From DATAEE01 sp036258175 (GTDB lineage: Bacteria > Acidobacteriota > Vicinamibacteria > Vicinamibacterales > 2-12-FULL-66-21), in the NCBI GenBank assembly GCA_036258175.1, contig DATAEE010000006.1, positions 1 through 64,000 on the forward strand: DNA of 64,000 bases, given 5' to 3'. The notes under the pieces are model-generated. The model saw only the letters and a list, made by a program, of their open reading frames with translations, was not told the origin of the DNA and made no database searches. A program made the translations under genes and the position numbers. Below, in pieces: positions 19,003 to 27,938 of the stretch (position 1 is the first letter of the stretch; each line of letters starts with the position of its first letter).

Positions 19003-22000
19003 ATGACATTGCGTGCTCTGGCTCTGTCCGTTGCTGCCCTGGCTGCCGCCGGTGTGACCATCGCGGCACGCGCCGAACCGACTGAAACGCTGCTCCTCTC
19101 GCAACCCGCGACCGACGGAACGCAGGTGGCGTTCGTCTACGCCGGCGATTTGTGGGCGGCGCGGCTCGAGGGGTCGAACGTCCGGCGCCTGACGACCGAT
19201 GACGGCGTCGAGTCGAACCCGGCGTTCTCGCCGGACGGCGCGCTGATCGCGTTCAGCGCGCAATACGAAGGGAACACCGATGTGTACACGGTGCCGGCCG
19301 CCGGAGGCGTGCCGAAGCGATTGACCTGGCATCCTGGTGCCGACCTCGTCCAGGGCTTCACGCCCGACGGGACAGCCGTGACGTTCACGTCGGCTCGAAC
19401 CGTGTTCACGAACCGCCACACGCGGCTCTTCACGGTGCCGCTCGACGGCGGCTTCGAGACCGAGCTGCCGGTGCCGCACGCGGCGCGCGCGACGTGGGCC
19501 CCCGACGGACGGCGCATCGCTTACAACCCGCTGGCGCCAGCCTTCCTGCAGTGGAAGCAGTACCGTGGCGGCCGCGTGTCGCGCGTGTGGCTGTACAACA
19601 CGGGCAACCACGCGATCGAAAAGATCACGCAGCCCGCTGGCCGCTCGAACGACGCCGATCCGATGTGGGTCGGCGACAAAGTGTTCTTCCGATCCGATCG
19701 CAATGGCGAGTTCAACGTCTTTTCGTACGACATCCGTTCGAAGAACGTGTCGCAGGTCACGCGGCACGAAGATTTTCCCGTCCTGAGCGCGTCGGCTGGA
19801 GGCGGGAAGATCGTCTACGAGCAGGACGGCAGAATCCATCTCCTGGATCCGGCAACCGGAACGAGCCGGCGGCTCTCGTTCACTGCGCCGGCCGATCTGC
19901 GCGAGACGCGGACCCGCTTCGTGAAGGGTGCGAAGTACATCCGGAACTTCAGCCTGTCGCCATCCGGCGCGCGCGCCGTGTTCGAATTCCGTGGTGAAAT
20001 CGTCACCGTACCGGGCGAGAAGGGCGACGCCCGGAATCTCACGAACACGACGGGAGCGCACGAACGCTGGCCTGTCTGGTCTCCGGACGGAAAGCAGATC
20101 GCCTATGTTTCGGACCGATCTGGCGAGTACGCGCTCCACATCGCGCCGCAGGACGGCAGCGCCGAGGCCCGGACGATTCCGCTGTCAGGCGCAGGCTTCT
20201 ACAGCCGGCTCGCATGGTCGCCCGACGGTCAGAAGATCGCTTTCGAAGACAACTCGCAGAGCATCTTCTGGCTCGACGTGAAGAGCGGCGCGGCGAAGAA
20301 GGTCGCGTCAGCTCGCACGTACTCACCGATCGACGACATCAGCTTCTCGTGGTCCCCAAATTCGAAGTGGATCGCCTACACGCTCGACACCCGTCCGCTG
20401 GCCCGGTCGGTCTTCGTGCACTCGATCGATCAGGGCAAGTCGTTCGAAGTGACCGACGGCCTGAGCGCCGTCAGCACGCCGGTATTCGATCGCGGCGGAA
20501 ATTACCTCTACTTCTTCGGGTCGACCGACGAGGGCCCGGTCCGTGACTGGTTCGCGCAGTCGAACGAGGACATGCGCGGGACACGCGTGATCTACATGCT
20601 CGTCCTGCGCAAGGACGTCCCCTCGCCGCTGGCGAAGGAGTCGGACGAGGAGAAAGGGGCGGAGAAGAAGGACGCGGAGAAGAAAGACCCGGAGAAGAAA
20701 GAACCTGAAAAGCCCGAAGCGTCAAGCCCGAAGCCCGACGAGTTCCGTATCGACACCGACGGCATGGAGTTCCGCATCCTCGACCTGCCCGTACCTGGAG
20801 GCGATTACCGGAACCTTCAGGTCGGGACCACGGGCCAGGTGTACTTCCTTAAGACCGTCGATAACCGGACGTCGCTGCAGCGGTTCGAGCTGACGACGCG
20901 GAAGACGGAGCCCTTCCTCGCCGACGCAGACGACTACATGGTGTCGGCCGACGGGAAGAAGCTGCTCTACCGGACGAAGACCGCCTGGTCGATCGTGGCG
21001 ACGACGAAAAAGGTCGAGCCGTCGGAAGGACGCATCGCCACCGATTCGATCGAGGTCAGGATCGACCCTCGCGCCGAGTGGGAGCAGATGTTCGACGAAG
21101 CGTGGCGCATCAACCGCGACTATTTCTACGCGCCGAACATGCACGGCATCGACTGGAAGGCGGCGCGCGACAAATACGCCGCGTTCCTTCCGCACGTCGC
21201 CACGCGCCAGGATCTCAACCGCCTGCTCCAGTGGATGTCGAGCGAGCTCGCAGTGGGCCACCACAACGTCGGCGGCGGCGACGCGCTGACCGAGCCGAAG
21301 ACCGTTCCGGGTGGACTGCTCGGAGCAGACTACGAGATTGCGAACGGACGCTATCGGTTCAAGAAAGTGTTCGGAGGCCTGAACTGGAACCCGCAGCTCC
21401 GGTCGCCGCTCACTGAACCGGGCGTCAACGCCCGCGCCGGCGAATATTTGCTGGCGGTTAATGGCCGCGATATCAGGCCGCCGGCAAACGTTCATGCCCC
21501 CTTTGAAAACACCGCCGGAAAGATCGTCTCGATTACGGTCGGGTCGAACCCGGACGGCGCCGACTCCCGCGTCGTCCAGGTCGTGCCGGTCGAGAGCGAG
21601 GCGGCGCTCCGCAACCGCGACTGGGTCGAAGGTAACCTCCGCAAGGTCGATCGCGCGACGGGCGGCCGCGTGGCATACGTGTACGTCCCGAACACGACGG
21701 CGCTGGGACATACGTACTTCAAGCGCTACTTCTACCCGCAGGCGCACAAGGACGCGCTCATCGTGGACGAGCGGTTCAACGGCGGCGGTGCGATTGCCGA
21801 TTACTACATCGACATCATGCGGCGGCCGCTCGTCAGTTACTGGGCGATGCGGTACGGCGACGATCTGAAGACGCCGGCGGCGTCGATTCAGGGACCGAAG
21901 GCGATGATCATCGACGAGACCGCGGGATCGGGCGGCGACCTTCTGCCCTGGATGTTCCGGAAGTTCAGCCTGGGACCGCTCATCGGACAGCGCACGTGGG

Positions 22001-22305
22001 GTGGCCTGGTGGGAATCCTCGGTTTCCCGGTCCTGATGGATGGCGGTGGGATCACCGCGCCCAACCTCGCATTCTGGACGCCGGAAGACGGATGGGCGGT
22101 CGAGAACGAAGGCGTCGGGCCGGACATCGAGATCGAGCAGACCCCGGCCGACGTCATCGCCGGTCGCGATCCACAGCTCGAAAAGGCGATCGCCGTCGTA
22201 ATGGACGAGCTCAAGAAAAACCCGGCGGCGAAACCCAAGCGTCCGCCGTACCCGGTGAAGGGGAAGACGCAGAGAGGGACGGTGACGACGACGTCGCAGC
22301 GGTGA
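19003..22305 (+). CDS. Tricorn-like protease (TolB/WD40 propellers, PDZ, S41 peptidase)
   Basis: An 1100-aa secreted protein with a signal peptide (LSVAALAAAGVTIAARA) and a ribosome binding site AGAGG. Two beta-propellers (about 25-530) carry TolB-type repeats (NPAFSPDGALIAFSAQYEGN, WPVWSPDGKQIAYVSDRSGE). A Lys/Glu-rich linker lies at ~550-575. The C-terminal half has the tricorn core, a PDZ-like region and the S41 domain. Predicted catalytic residues: His in ELAVGHHNVGGGD (~753), Ser in DETAGSGGDLLPW (~975) and Glu in AVENEGVGPDIE (~1034). These fit the tricorn tetrad. It probably processes peptides in the periplasm. A long inverted repeat follows. Confidence 0.93.
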   Translation: MTLRALALSVAALAAAGVTIAARAEPTETLLLSQPATDGTQVAFVYAGDLWAARLEGSNVRRLTTDDGVESNPAFSPDGALIAFSAQYEGNTDVYTVPAAGGVPKRLTWHPGADLVQGFTPDGTAVTFTSARTVFTNRHTRLFTVPLDGGFETELPVPHAARATWAPDGRRIAYNPLAPAFLQWKQYRGGRVSRVWLYNTGNHAIEKITQPAGRSNDADPMWVGDKVFFRSDRNGEFNVFSYDIRSKNVSQVTRHEDFPVLSASAGGGKIVYEQDGRIHLLDPATGTSRRLSFTAPADLRETRTRFVKGAKYIRNFSLSPSGARAVFEFRGEIVTVPGEKGDARNLTNTTGAHERWPVWSPDGKQIAYVSDRSGEYALHIAPQDGSAEARTIPLSGAGFYSRLAWSPDGQKIAFEDNSQSIFWLDVKSGAAKKVASARTYSPIDDISFSWSPNSKWIAYTLDTRPLARSVFVHSIDQGKSFEVTDGLSAVSTPVFDRGGNYLYFFGSTDEGPVRDWFAQSNEDMRGTRVIYMLVLRKDVPSPLAKESDEEKGAEKKDAEKKDPEKKEPEKPEASSPKPDEFRIDTDGMEFRILDLPVPGGDYRNLQVGTTGQVYFLKTVDNRTSLQRFELTTRKTEPFLADADDYMVSADGKKLLYRTKTAWSIVATTKKVEPSEGRIATDSIEVRIDPRAEWEQMFDEAWRINRDYFYAPNMHGIDWKAARDKYAAFLPHVATRQDLNRLLQWMSSELAVGHHNVGGGDALTEPKTVPGGLLGADYEIANGRYRFKKVFGGLNWNPQLRSPLTEPGVNARAGEYLLAVNGRDIRPPANVHAPFENTAGKIVSITVGSNPDGADSRVVQVVPVESEAALRNRDWVEGNLRKVDRATGGRVAYVYVPNTTALGHTYFKRYFYPQAHKDALIVDERFNGGGAIADYYIDIMRRPLVSYWAMRYGDDLKTPAASIQGPKAMIIDETAGSGGDLLPWMFRKFSLGPLIGQRTWGGLVGILGFPVLMDGGGITAPNLAFWTPEDGWAVENEGVGPDIEIEQTPADVIAGRDPQLEKAIAVVMDELKKNPAAKPKRPPYPVKGKTQRGTVTTTSQR

Positions 22306-22321
22306 ATCAGTCGGCTGCCGG

Positions 22322-22452
22322 GTAACGGAGGATACGGAGGTATCGGAGATACAACGGAGGAACGGGGTTAACGGAGATTAGGTCAGTTAGGTTTCGTCCC
22401 CGCTGCCTCCGTTCCTCCGTTGTTTCTCCGTTGCCTCCGCAGCCTCCGTTAA
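22322..22452. terminator. Long imperfect hairpin built of tandem 9-mers between convergent genes
   Basis: A left arm (22322-22365) and a right arm (22409-22452) of 44 bases each are complementary at about 38 positions, with a 43-base loop. Each arm is itself a run of 9-base units around CGGAG (left: GTAACGGAG, GATACGGAG, GTATCGGAG). It lies between the tricorn-like gene and the convergent debranching enzyme gene, so it could terminate both transcripts. Confidence 0.75.
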
Positions 22453-22463
22453 CTCGACAGCTG

Positions 22464-24626
22464 CTATTTGACGCTAATCACCTCGACATCCACATCCTGC
22501 CGTATCACTGTGACGCCGACATCATCGCGGTGGCCCTCGAAGCGCAGGTCGATCGTGCCTGGGCCGACAGCCAGGCCGCGGACGGAGACCTCGCGCAGAT
22601 ACTCGGGCAGGCGAGGCTGGTGGAGCGTGATGCGGCGCGCGCCGGCGTCGATTCTCACCCCGAGGCACGCTTCGAGCAGCAGGAACACGGCGCCAGCGGA
22701 CCAGGCTTGCGGTGCGCAGGCGACCGGATACAGGGTCGGCCCTTCATCGGGGCGGCGGTGGAAGCCGCAGAAGAGTTCCGGCAGCCGGTACGAGCCGACC
22801 CACTGGCTGGCATCGAAGAGACCCGTCAGGAGCCGGAGCGCCTCCGCCTTGAACCCGTAACGCGCGAATCCGGCCGCGATGAGCGCGTTGTCGTGCGGCC
22901 AGATCGATCCGTTGTGGTACGACATCGGGTTGTACCGCCGCTCGTCGGCGCCGAGCGTCCGGATTCCCCATCCGCTATACATGGCTGGACCGACGAGATC
23001 GTTCATCAGGCGCGCCGCGCGAGCGGGCGCCGCAATGCCGGAGAAGAGCGCGTGGCCGGCATTCGACGCGCGGACGCGGCAGGGGCACTTCGATCCATCG
23101 AGCGCAAGCGCGTAGGTGGAGAGATCCTCGAGCCAGAACTCCTGCTCGAAGCGCGCGCGAACCGCCTCGGCTTCCGCCCGCAGCGCGGCGGCGCGGCCGC
23201 CGTCACCCAGCCGCTCCGCAAGTATCGCGGCCTGACGCTTCGCGTCGAAGACGTAGCCCTGAATCTCGCACAGCGCGATCGGCGGGGCCGCGAGCTGCCC
23301 ATCGTCGTGGAAGATCGCGTCGGCCGAGTCCTTCCATCCCTGATTGACGAGCCCCGTCGAGCTGCGGCGCGCGTACTCGATGAACCCGTCGCCGTCGCGG
23401 TCGCCGAACCGGTCGATCCACGTCAGCGCCCGATCCAGCGCAGGCCAAATCGATTCGATGAACGACAGGTCGCCGGTGCGCTGGTAGTACGCGCCAGCGA
23501 GGCCGACGAACAGCGGCGTGGCGTCGGCGCTTCCGTAATACCCCGCGAAGGGGACCTCGCCGAGCGTGGCCATCTCGCCTTTCCTGGTTTCGTGCAGGAT
23601 CTTTCCCGCCTCCGCGTCAGCCCGCTCGTCGAAGTGATCGGCCTGGGTCGCGGCGAGATACTGGAGCACGCCGCGTGCGAGCGTCGGCTGGATCCACAGC
23701 AGCTCCCGTGCGGTGATGATGCCGTCGCGGCCGAATGGAGTGCTGAACCACGGCACACCCGCGTAGGGATACTGGCCGTGCGGCGTCTCGGTCACCATCA
23801 TCCGGAGATCCGACCAGGAACGGTCGAGCCAGGCATTGAACCGCTCGTTGGACGTCCGGATGGCGCACTGCACGCCGAGGTTCACGGCGACCGCGCGTTC
23901 CGCGGCCGCGTCCGGGACCGTCAGCGGCTGGCGGCGCTCGCGGCCACGCGCGCACAGCACGCTCACCTCGAGGCAGATCGACCCGCGCGGCTCGAGCTGG
24001 AGCGCGTATTGGGCCGACAGCGCGTCCAGCGAATCGGGTGCGGGTGAAAAGAGCAGGGCGGTTCGGCGGATCTCGCGATCGAGGCCTTCGTATCCCAACT
24101 CCACCTGCCCCCGCCCGATGACAGGATCGAGCGTACGGCCGCGGCGCTCGCGCACGGTGCCCCGGACTTCGAAGATGTCAGCGTAGTCCGCGCCGAACGC
24201 GATCCAGACGGGCACAGCGATGGCAGTTTGGGCGTAGTTCCAGATTCGCACCTGCTCGTAGAGACCTTCTTTCCAAAGGAAGCGCCGCCGGAAGAGGTGG
24301 ACCGTGTCGCGCGGAAGCACGAGGGCGCCCTCGCGCGTCATGTCCGGATTCGTGAGGTCGGCGCCGAAGCAGTCGTTGTCGGCGCGCACCCGCGAGCTGA
24401 GGAGCAGCGGCCGCTCGGTGCCGAGACGCAGCGTCAGGCGCGACAGATACCGGGTGTCTTCGAAATACAGACCCTGCTCGCCCAGGCCGGGCCCCTGGAT
24501 GTCTCCCATCCGATCGAACACGACGAACGTGTCATCCGCCTTCAGAACGCCGGCGGAGTCGGGCGACCGGAGCGCGGTCGCGAGAATGTAGAAGTGTTCC
24601 TGGTGCCGGATGACGTCTTCGGGCAT
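22464..24626 (-). CDS. Glycogen debranching enzyme (amylo-alpha-1,6-glucosidase type)
   Basis: About 720 aa from ATG at 24626; the open frame upstream to 24836 is shadow of the glycosyltransferase gene. The N-terminal beta-sandwich domain (VVFDRMGDIQGPGLGEQGLY) matches GDE N-terminal modules. A C-terminal (alpha/alpha)6 barrel follows, with PWFSTPFGRDGIITARELLW, LIDRFGDRDGDGFIEY-like loops, RSSTGLVNQGWKDSADAI and YNPMSYHNGSIWPHDNALIA. These are the glycosidase signature segments. It removes branch glucose units from glycogen or trehalose-like polymers. Ten bases separate it from the upstream GT4 gene, so the pair is probably co-transcribed. Confidence 0.92.
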   Translation of the reverse strand: MPEDVIRHQEHFYILATALRSPDSAGVLKADDTFVVFDRMGDIQGPGLGEQGLYFEDTRYLSRLTLRLGTERPLLLSSRVRADNDCFGADLTNPDMTREGALVLPRDTVHLFRRRFLWKEGLYEQVRIWNYAQTAIAVPVWIAFGADYADIFEVRGTVRERRGRTLDPVIGRGQVELGYEGLDREIRRTALLFSPAPDSLDALSAQYALQLEPRGSICLEVSVLCARGRERRQPLTVPDAAAERAVAVNLGVQCAIRTSNERFNAWLDRSWSDLRMMVTETPHGQYPYAGVPWFSTPFGRDGIITARELLWIQPTLARGVLQYLAATQADHFDERADAEAGKILHETRKGEMATLGEVPFAGYYGSADATPLFVGLAGAYYQRTGDLSFIESIWPALDRALTWIDRFGDRDGDGFIEYARRSSTGLVNQGWKDSADAIFHDDGQLAAPPIALCEIQGYVFDAKRQAAILAERLGDGGRAAALRAEAEAVRARFEQEFWLEDLSTYALALDGSKCPCRVRASNAGHALFSGIAAPARAARLMNDLVGPAMYSGWGIRTLGADERRYNPMSYHNGSIWPHDNALIAAGFARYGFKAEALRLLTGLFDASQWVGSYRLPELFCGFHRRPDEGPTLYPVACAPQAWSAGAVFLLLEACLGVRIDAGARRITLHQPRLPEYLREVSVRGLAVGPGTIDLRFEGHRDDVGVTVIRQDVDVEVISVK

Positions 24627-24636
24627 GACAGGGCGT

Positions 24637-25686
24637 TCAGAGGCGCGTTGCGAGTGCCTGACCGGCAGCAATCCGGGTTGTCGCTGCCACCGACGCGTAG
24701 ACCTTCTCGTATTCCCTGGCCATCCGCTCGACGGAAAACCGCATCTCGACCCGTCGGCGGCAGCGCGCAGCGGGCACGTCGAGCGCCCGGACCGCGTCGA
24801 CCATCTCCTCCACCGACTGGCAGACGACCCCGGCATCGCCGACGACTTCGGTCACCGATCCGCCGGCCAGCGCCAGGACGGGCGTGCCGCACGCCATGGC
24901 CTCGATCATAATCAGGCCGAACGGCTCGTTCCACTGGATGGGAAACAGCAGCGCGCGCGCGTTGCCGAGCAGCTCGTTCTTCATTTGAAGGTCCGCCTCG
25001 CCGACGTACTCGATCGTGCGGCCATCGAGGTGCGGCTTGACCTCGCGCTCCCAGTAATCCGCAAACAACGGCTGGACTTCGCCGGCGAGCTTGAGCGGGA
25101 GCCCGGTGCGGCGGGCGATTTCGATTGCGAGGTGCGGCGCCTTGCACGGCGTCATGCGTCCGAGGAAACAGAGGTAGTCCTGCTTGCGCTCGACGAACGT
25201 GTACTGCGACGCGTCGATACCGTGATAAATCGTCTGGCAACGAGACAGCCGCTCCTGCCGCCGCTGGAAATCGCTGATCGCGATGTAGTGCGGGCGGCGG
25301 TATCTCGAATACAGCTCCGACAACACGTCGACGTGGGGATGATGCAGGGTGTGAACGAACGGCACGTCGACGAACTCGGAGAAGTGCAGTGCGGCGACAT
25401 CGTTCACGTGGATCACATCGCAATGGTCGGCGGCGTCGCGGACCGCCCAGCTCGAGTGCGTGAGATTCTTGAGGCTGGCTCGATGCGGATCGTCGATCGG
25501 CCAGTCAGCGTCGCGATAAGTCCAGCGCAGCTCGCACGGCACGTGCGAGGCACCGATCGAGTACACGACCGGCTCGTGGCCGAGCGCGGTGAGCCCCCGA
25601 GCGAGCAGCGCGAGGAACAGCTCGGTTCCTCCATACCGGGACGGAGGAACCGCGATGAAGGGCGGGGCAACGAGTGCGACGCGCAT
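24637..25686 (-). CDS. Glycosyltransferase family 4 protein
   Basis: A 349-aa GT-B-fold retaining glycosyltransferase. The N-terminal domain begins MRVALVAPPFIAVPPSRYGG with the Gly-rich acceptor loop. DVIHVNDVAALHF and HPHVDVLSELY lie mid-domain. The C-terminal donor site carries the EX7E motif in NEPFGLIMIEAMACGTPVLA. The nucleotide-sugar donor is unknown. It is directly upstream of the debranching enzyme gene, a combination often seen in alpha-glucan or mannosylglycerate-type loci. The gene is 38 bases downstream of the amidohydrolase gene, possibly the same operon. Confidence 0.92.
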   Translation of the reverse strand: MRVALVAPPFIAVPPSRYGGTELFLALLARGLTALGHEPVVYSIGASHVPCELRWTYRDADWPIDDPHRASLKNLTHSSWAVRDAADHCDVIHVNDVAALHFSEFVDVPFVHTLHHPHVDVLSELYSRYRRPHYIAISDFQRRQERLSRCQTIYHGIDASQYTFVERKQDYLCFLGRMTPCKAPHLAIEIARRTGLPLKLAGEVQPLFADYWEREVKPHLDGRTIEYVGEADLQMKNELLGNARALLFPIQWNEPFGLIMIEAMACGTPVLALAGGSVTEVVGDAGVVCQSVEEMVDAVRALDVPAARCRRRVEMRFSVERMAREYEKVYASVAATTRIAAGQALATRL

Positions 25687-25724
25687 GCCGCAGGGGTTGC
25701 AATGCGAGTGCCACGTCGGCCGCG

Positions 25725-26624
25725 TTAATGGTCGGGGCCGAGCGGGAACAGACGATCGAAGTTGCCGCTGAGAATCGCGGCGCGATCCGATTCGGCGAGC
25801 CCGAGCGTATCGAGCGCGGCCGTTTGCGCATCGTACACGCCGCGCTGCCAGCCGCGCGGGAAAAACGACGAGTCGGTTCCGAACAGCAGCCGCGACGATC
25901 CCGCCACGTTCAAGGCGTGGCTGAAGACGACCTCCAGCGTGAGCCCCGGGTGATAGCGGATCCAGCCGTTGGAACTGGAAGTGTCGAGGTACAGGTTCGG
26001 CGCGCTGTCGGCTGCCATCAGCGCTTCGCGAAATAACCCGGCGCCGAAGTGCGGAATGATGAACGGCATGGACGGATGCCGCAGCGCGAGCGCGGCAACG
26101 CCGAGCGGATCGGCGAGGCGAAGATCGAATCGACTCGGCAGTCCGAGTTTCTTCCGGACGCCGACCGAGAGCACACCGCAGTGAACGAACACGGCCGCTT
26201 TGTGCGCTTCCGCCCGCCCCACGATGGCTCCCACTCTCTCATCGTCCAACTCGTACCGGTGCATCGCTGGAAAGAGACACGCGGCACGCAGATGCATCTC
26301 CGTGAACGCGCGGTCCGCGCGCGACGCGGCATCGGGCGCCGTGGGATCGACCATGAAGAATCCGACGAACCGTGAGGGATGACGCCTGACGGCGGCGGCG
26401 ACAGATGCTTCGTCGCCCGGCATGCTGGCGATCAGCGCGGCGCGGCCGACGCCGTGGCGATTGAGCTCGGTCAGCCATCGCTCCGCGAGCGTCTCGTCGG
26501 TGCCGGGCGCATCCCATCCCAATCGTGCGGGGAGGTCGACAGGCGGGTTCGGCACGTCCTTCAGGTCGCGCGCCAGCGTCGCAAAAAAATGTGACGAGAA
26601 GAAGTGGCAGTGCGCGTCGTTCAT
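25725..26624 (-). CDS. Amidohydrolase-2 family metal-dependent hydrolase
   Basis: A 299-aa TIM-barrel protein. The metal site starts with the N-terminal MNDAHCHFF (HxH), then FVHCGVLSVG, FIIPHFGAGLF and the Asp in LLFGTDSSFFP. These are the ligands of the amidohydrolase-2 branch (ACMSD, uronate isomerase-like and decarboxylase families). The reaction may be hydrolysis or decarboxylation; the substrate is unknown. It diverges from the racemase family gene with only 20 bases between start codons, and the two share a -10-like element. Confidence 0.88.
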   Translation of the reverse strand: MNDAHCHFFSSHFFATLARDLKDVPNPPVDLPARLGWDAPGTDETLAERWLTELNRHGVGRAALIASMPGDEASVAAAVRRHPSRFVGFFMVDPTAPDAASRADRAFTEMHLRAACLFPAMHRYELDDERVGAIVGRAEAHKAAVFVHCGVLSVGVRKKLGLPSRFDLRLADPLGVAALALRHPSMPFIIPHFGAGLFREALMAADSAPNLYLDTSSSNGWIRYHPGLTLEVVFSHALNVAGSSRLLFGTDSSFFPRGWQRGVYDAQTAALDTLGLAESDRAAILSGNFDRLFPLGPDH

Positions 26625-26630
26625 CTTGAG

Positions 26631-26637
26631 TACGATA
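26631..26637. promoter_or_regulatory. Shared bidirectional -10-like element
   Basis: TACGATA reads TACGAT on the plus strand (8 bases before the ATG at 26645) and TATCGT on the minus strand (7 bases before the ATG at 26624). Both transcripts would be essentially leaderless. Confidence 0.5.
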
Positions 26638-26644
26638 TCCGATC

Positions 26645-27352
26645 ATGGCTCAACACATCGGAATCGTCGCCTGCTCAGCCGAGGGCGCGGCGCTCTGCTA
26701 TCGGACCATATGCGTCGAGGGTGCGGAGCTCCTCGGTCCCCACGCCCATCCCGAGGTGTCGATGCACACGCATGCGCTGGCCGAGTACGTGAAGTGCATC
26801 GATCGCAGCGACTGGCCCGGCGTGGGTGAGCTGATGCTCTCCTCCGCACAGAAGCTCGCGGCCATCGGGGCCGATTTTCTGATTTGCCCCGACAACACAA
26901 TCCATCAAGCCCTTCCTCGTGTTGAGCCGCGATCGCCGCTGCCCTGGCTCCATATCGCGGAGGTGGTCGCCGACGAGGCCGCCGCGCGAGGTTTCCGGCG
27001 CGTCGGTGTGACAGGCACGCGCTGGCTCGTTCAGAGCGAGGTGTATCCGGACAAGTTGACGGCGCGCGGAGTGAAGTACCTGACGCCGACTGCTGCCGAG
27101 CGTGAGGAGATCAACCGCATCATCATGGATGAACTGGTGAAGGGCCTGTTCAAGCCGACGGCGGTCTCGTACTTTCAGCGCGTCTTCGGGCGCATGAAGG
27201 GTGAAGGCTGCGATGCGGTGATTCTTGGCTGCACCGAGATCCCGCTGATCATGAACGACTCGAATTCGCCGTTGCCGACACTCGATTCGACTCGTTTGCT
27301 GGCGCGCGCGGCGCTGCGACGCGCGGTGCAGAGCGCGACGGCGAGAACGTGA
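26645..27352 (+). CDS. Aspartate/glutamate racemase family protein
   Basis: A 235-aa cytosolic protein of the Asp/Glu/hydantoin racemase fold. The N-terminus (GIVACSAEGAALCYRTI) matches this family. The first active-site region reads FLICPDNTIHQAL; in well-studied racemases the catalytic Cys directly precedes the NT, whereas here Cys is two positions earlier and Asp stands next to Asn. The second active-site region has the standard Cys in VILGCTEIPLIM. True aspartate racemase activity is therefore uncertain. It may act on another amino acid or dicarboxylate. The stop is followed in the same frame by the methyltransferase remnant. Confidence 0.87.
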   Translation: MAQHIGIVACSAEGAALCYRTICVEGAELLGPHAHPEVSMHTHALAEYVKCIDRSDWPGVGELMLSSAQKLAAIGADFLICPDNTIHQALPRVEPRSPLPWLHIAEVVADEAAARGFRRVGVTGTRWLVQSEVYPDKLTARGVKYLTPTAAEREEINRIIMDELVKGLFKPTAVSYFQRVFGRMKGEGCDAVILGCTEIPLIMNDSNSPLPTLDSTRLLARAALRRAVQSATART

Positions 27353-27925
27353 GTCTCGTCGGCGGCGTCGCGCACGCGCGTTGGCACCGATGTTGTGCCA
27401 ATATTCAACTCGGTCCGGGCCTCGAACGTGTCCTTCGCAGTCGGCGATCTCCTGACGCTCCCCGCGGCGCGATACGACGCGATCCTCTGTCGCGGCGTTC
27501 TAAATGACTGGATCGACGATGACGACCGTGAGCAAGCGTTCGTGACGTTCGGCCGGGCGCTTCGGCCGCAGGGCGTGCTGATCCTGGACGTGCGTGAGTG
27601 GGAGGCGTCCGCGGAGCGCAAAGCGCGCGAACCGCTGTTCAGAAAGAGCGTCGACACGGATCGCGGCAAGCTCACGTTCACGAGCGTGACGACCGTCGAT
27701 ACGGACAACCGCCTGCTTCTCTTGTCCGAACGACACACCGTCATAGACGCCGCGCACGAGCGCTCGGCGGAGTATCAGTTCGCGATGCGATGCTGGACGC
27801 GCGCCGAACTGGCGGCCCGGCTCATGAAAGGCGGCTTCGGCCGGACGACGTACTTGGGGGCGTACGACGCCACGGTAGCAGCCGGTGAAACAGATCGTCT
27901 CGTCGCCGTCGCTCAACTCTGCTAG
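27353..27925 (+). pseudogene. SAM methyltransferase remnant lacking motif I
   Basis: The frame is open from the racemase stop (TGA, 27350-27352) to 27925. The recognisable part begins with VSFAVGDLLTLPAARYDAIL (acidic loop and motif II region), then CRGVLNDWIDDDDREQAF and LRPQGVLILDVREWE, and continues to a normal methyltransferase C-terminus. The glycine-rich SAM-binding motif I and about 70-90 preceding residues are absent. A GTG at 27395 could start a 176-aa protein, but it would lack the cofactor site. A deletion fusing the racemase end to this gene is the simplest explanation; a rarer alternative is a truncated but used domain. Confidence 0.7.
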
Positions 27926-27938
27926 GGTGGCGCGTGAC

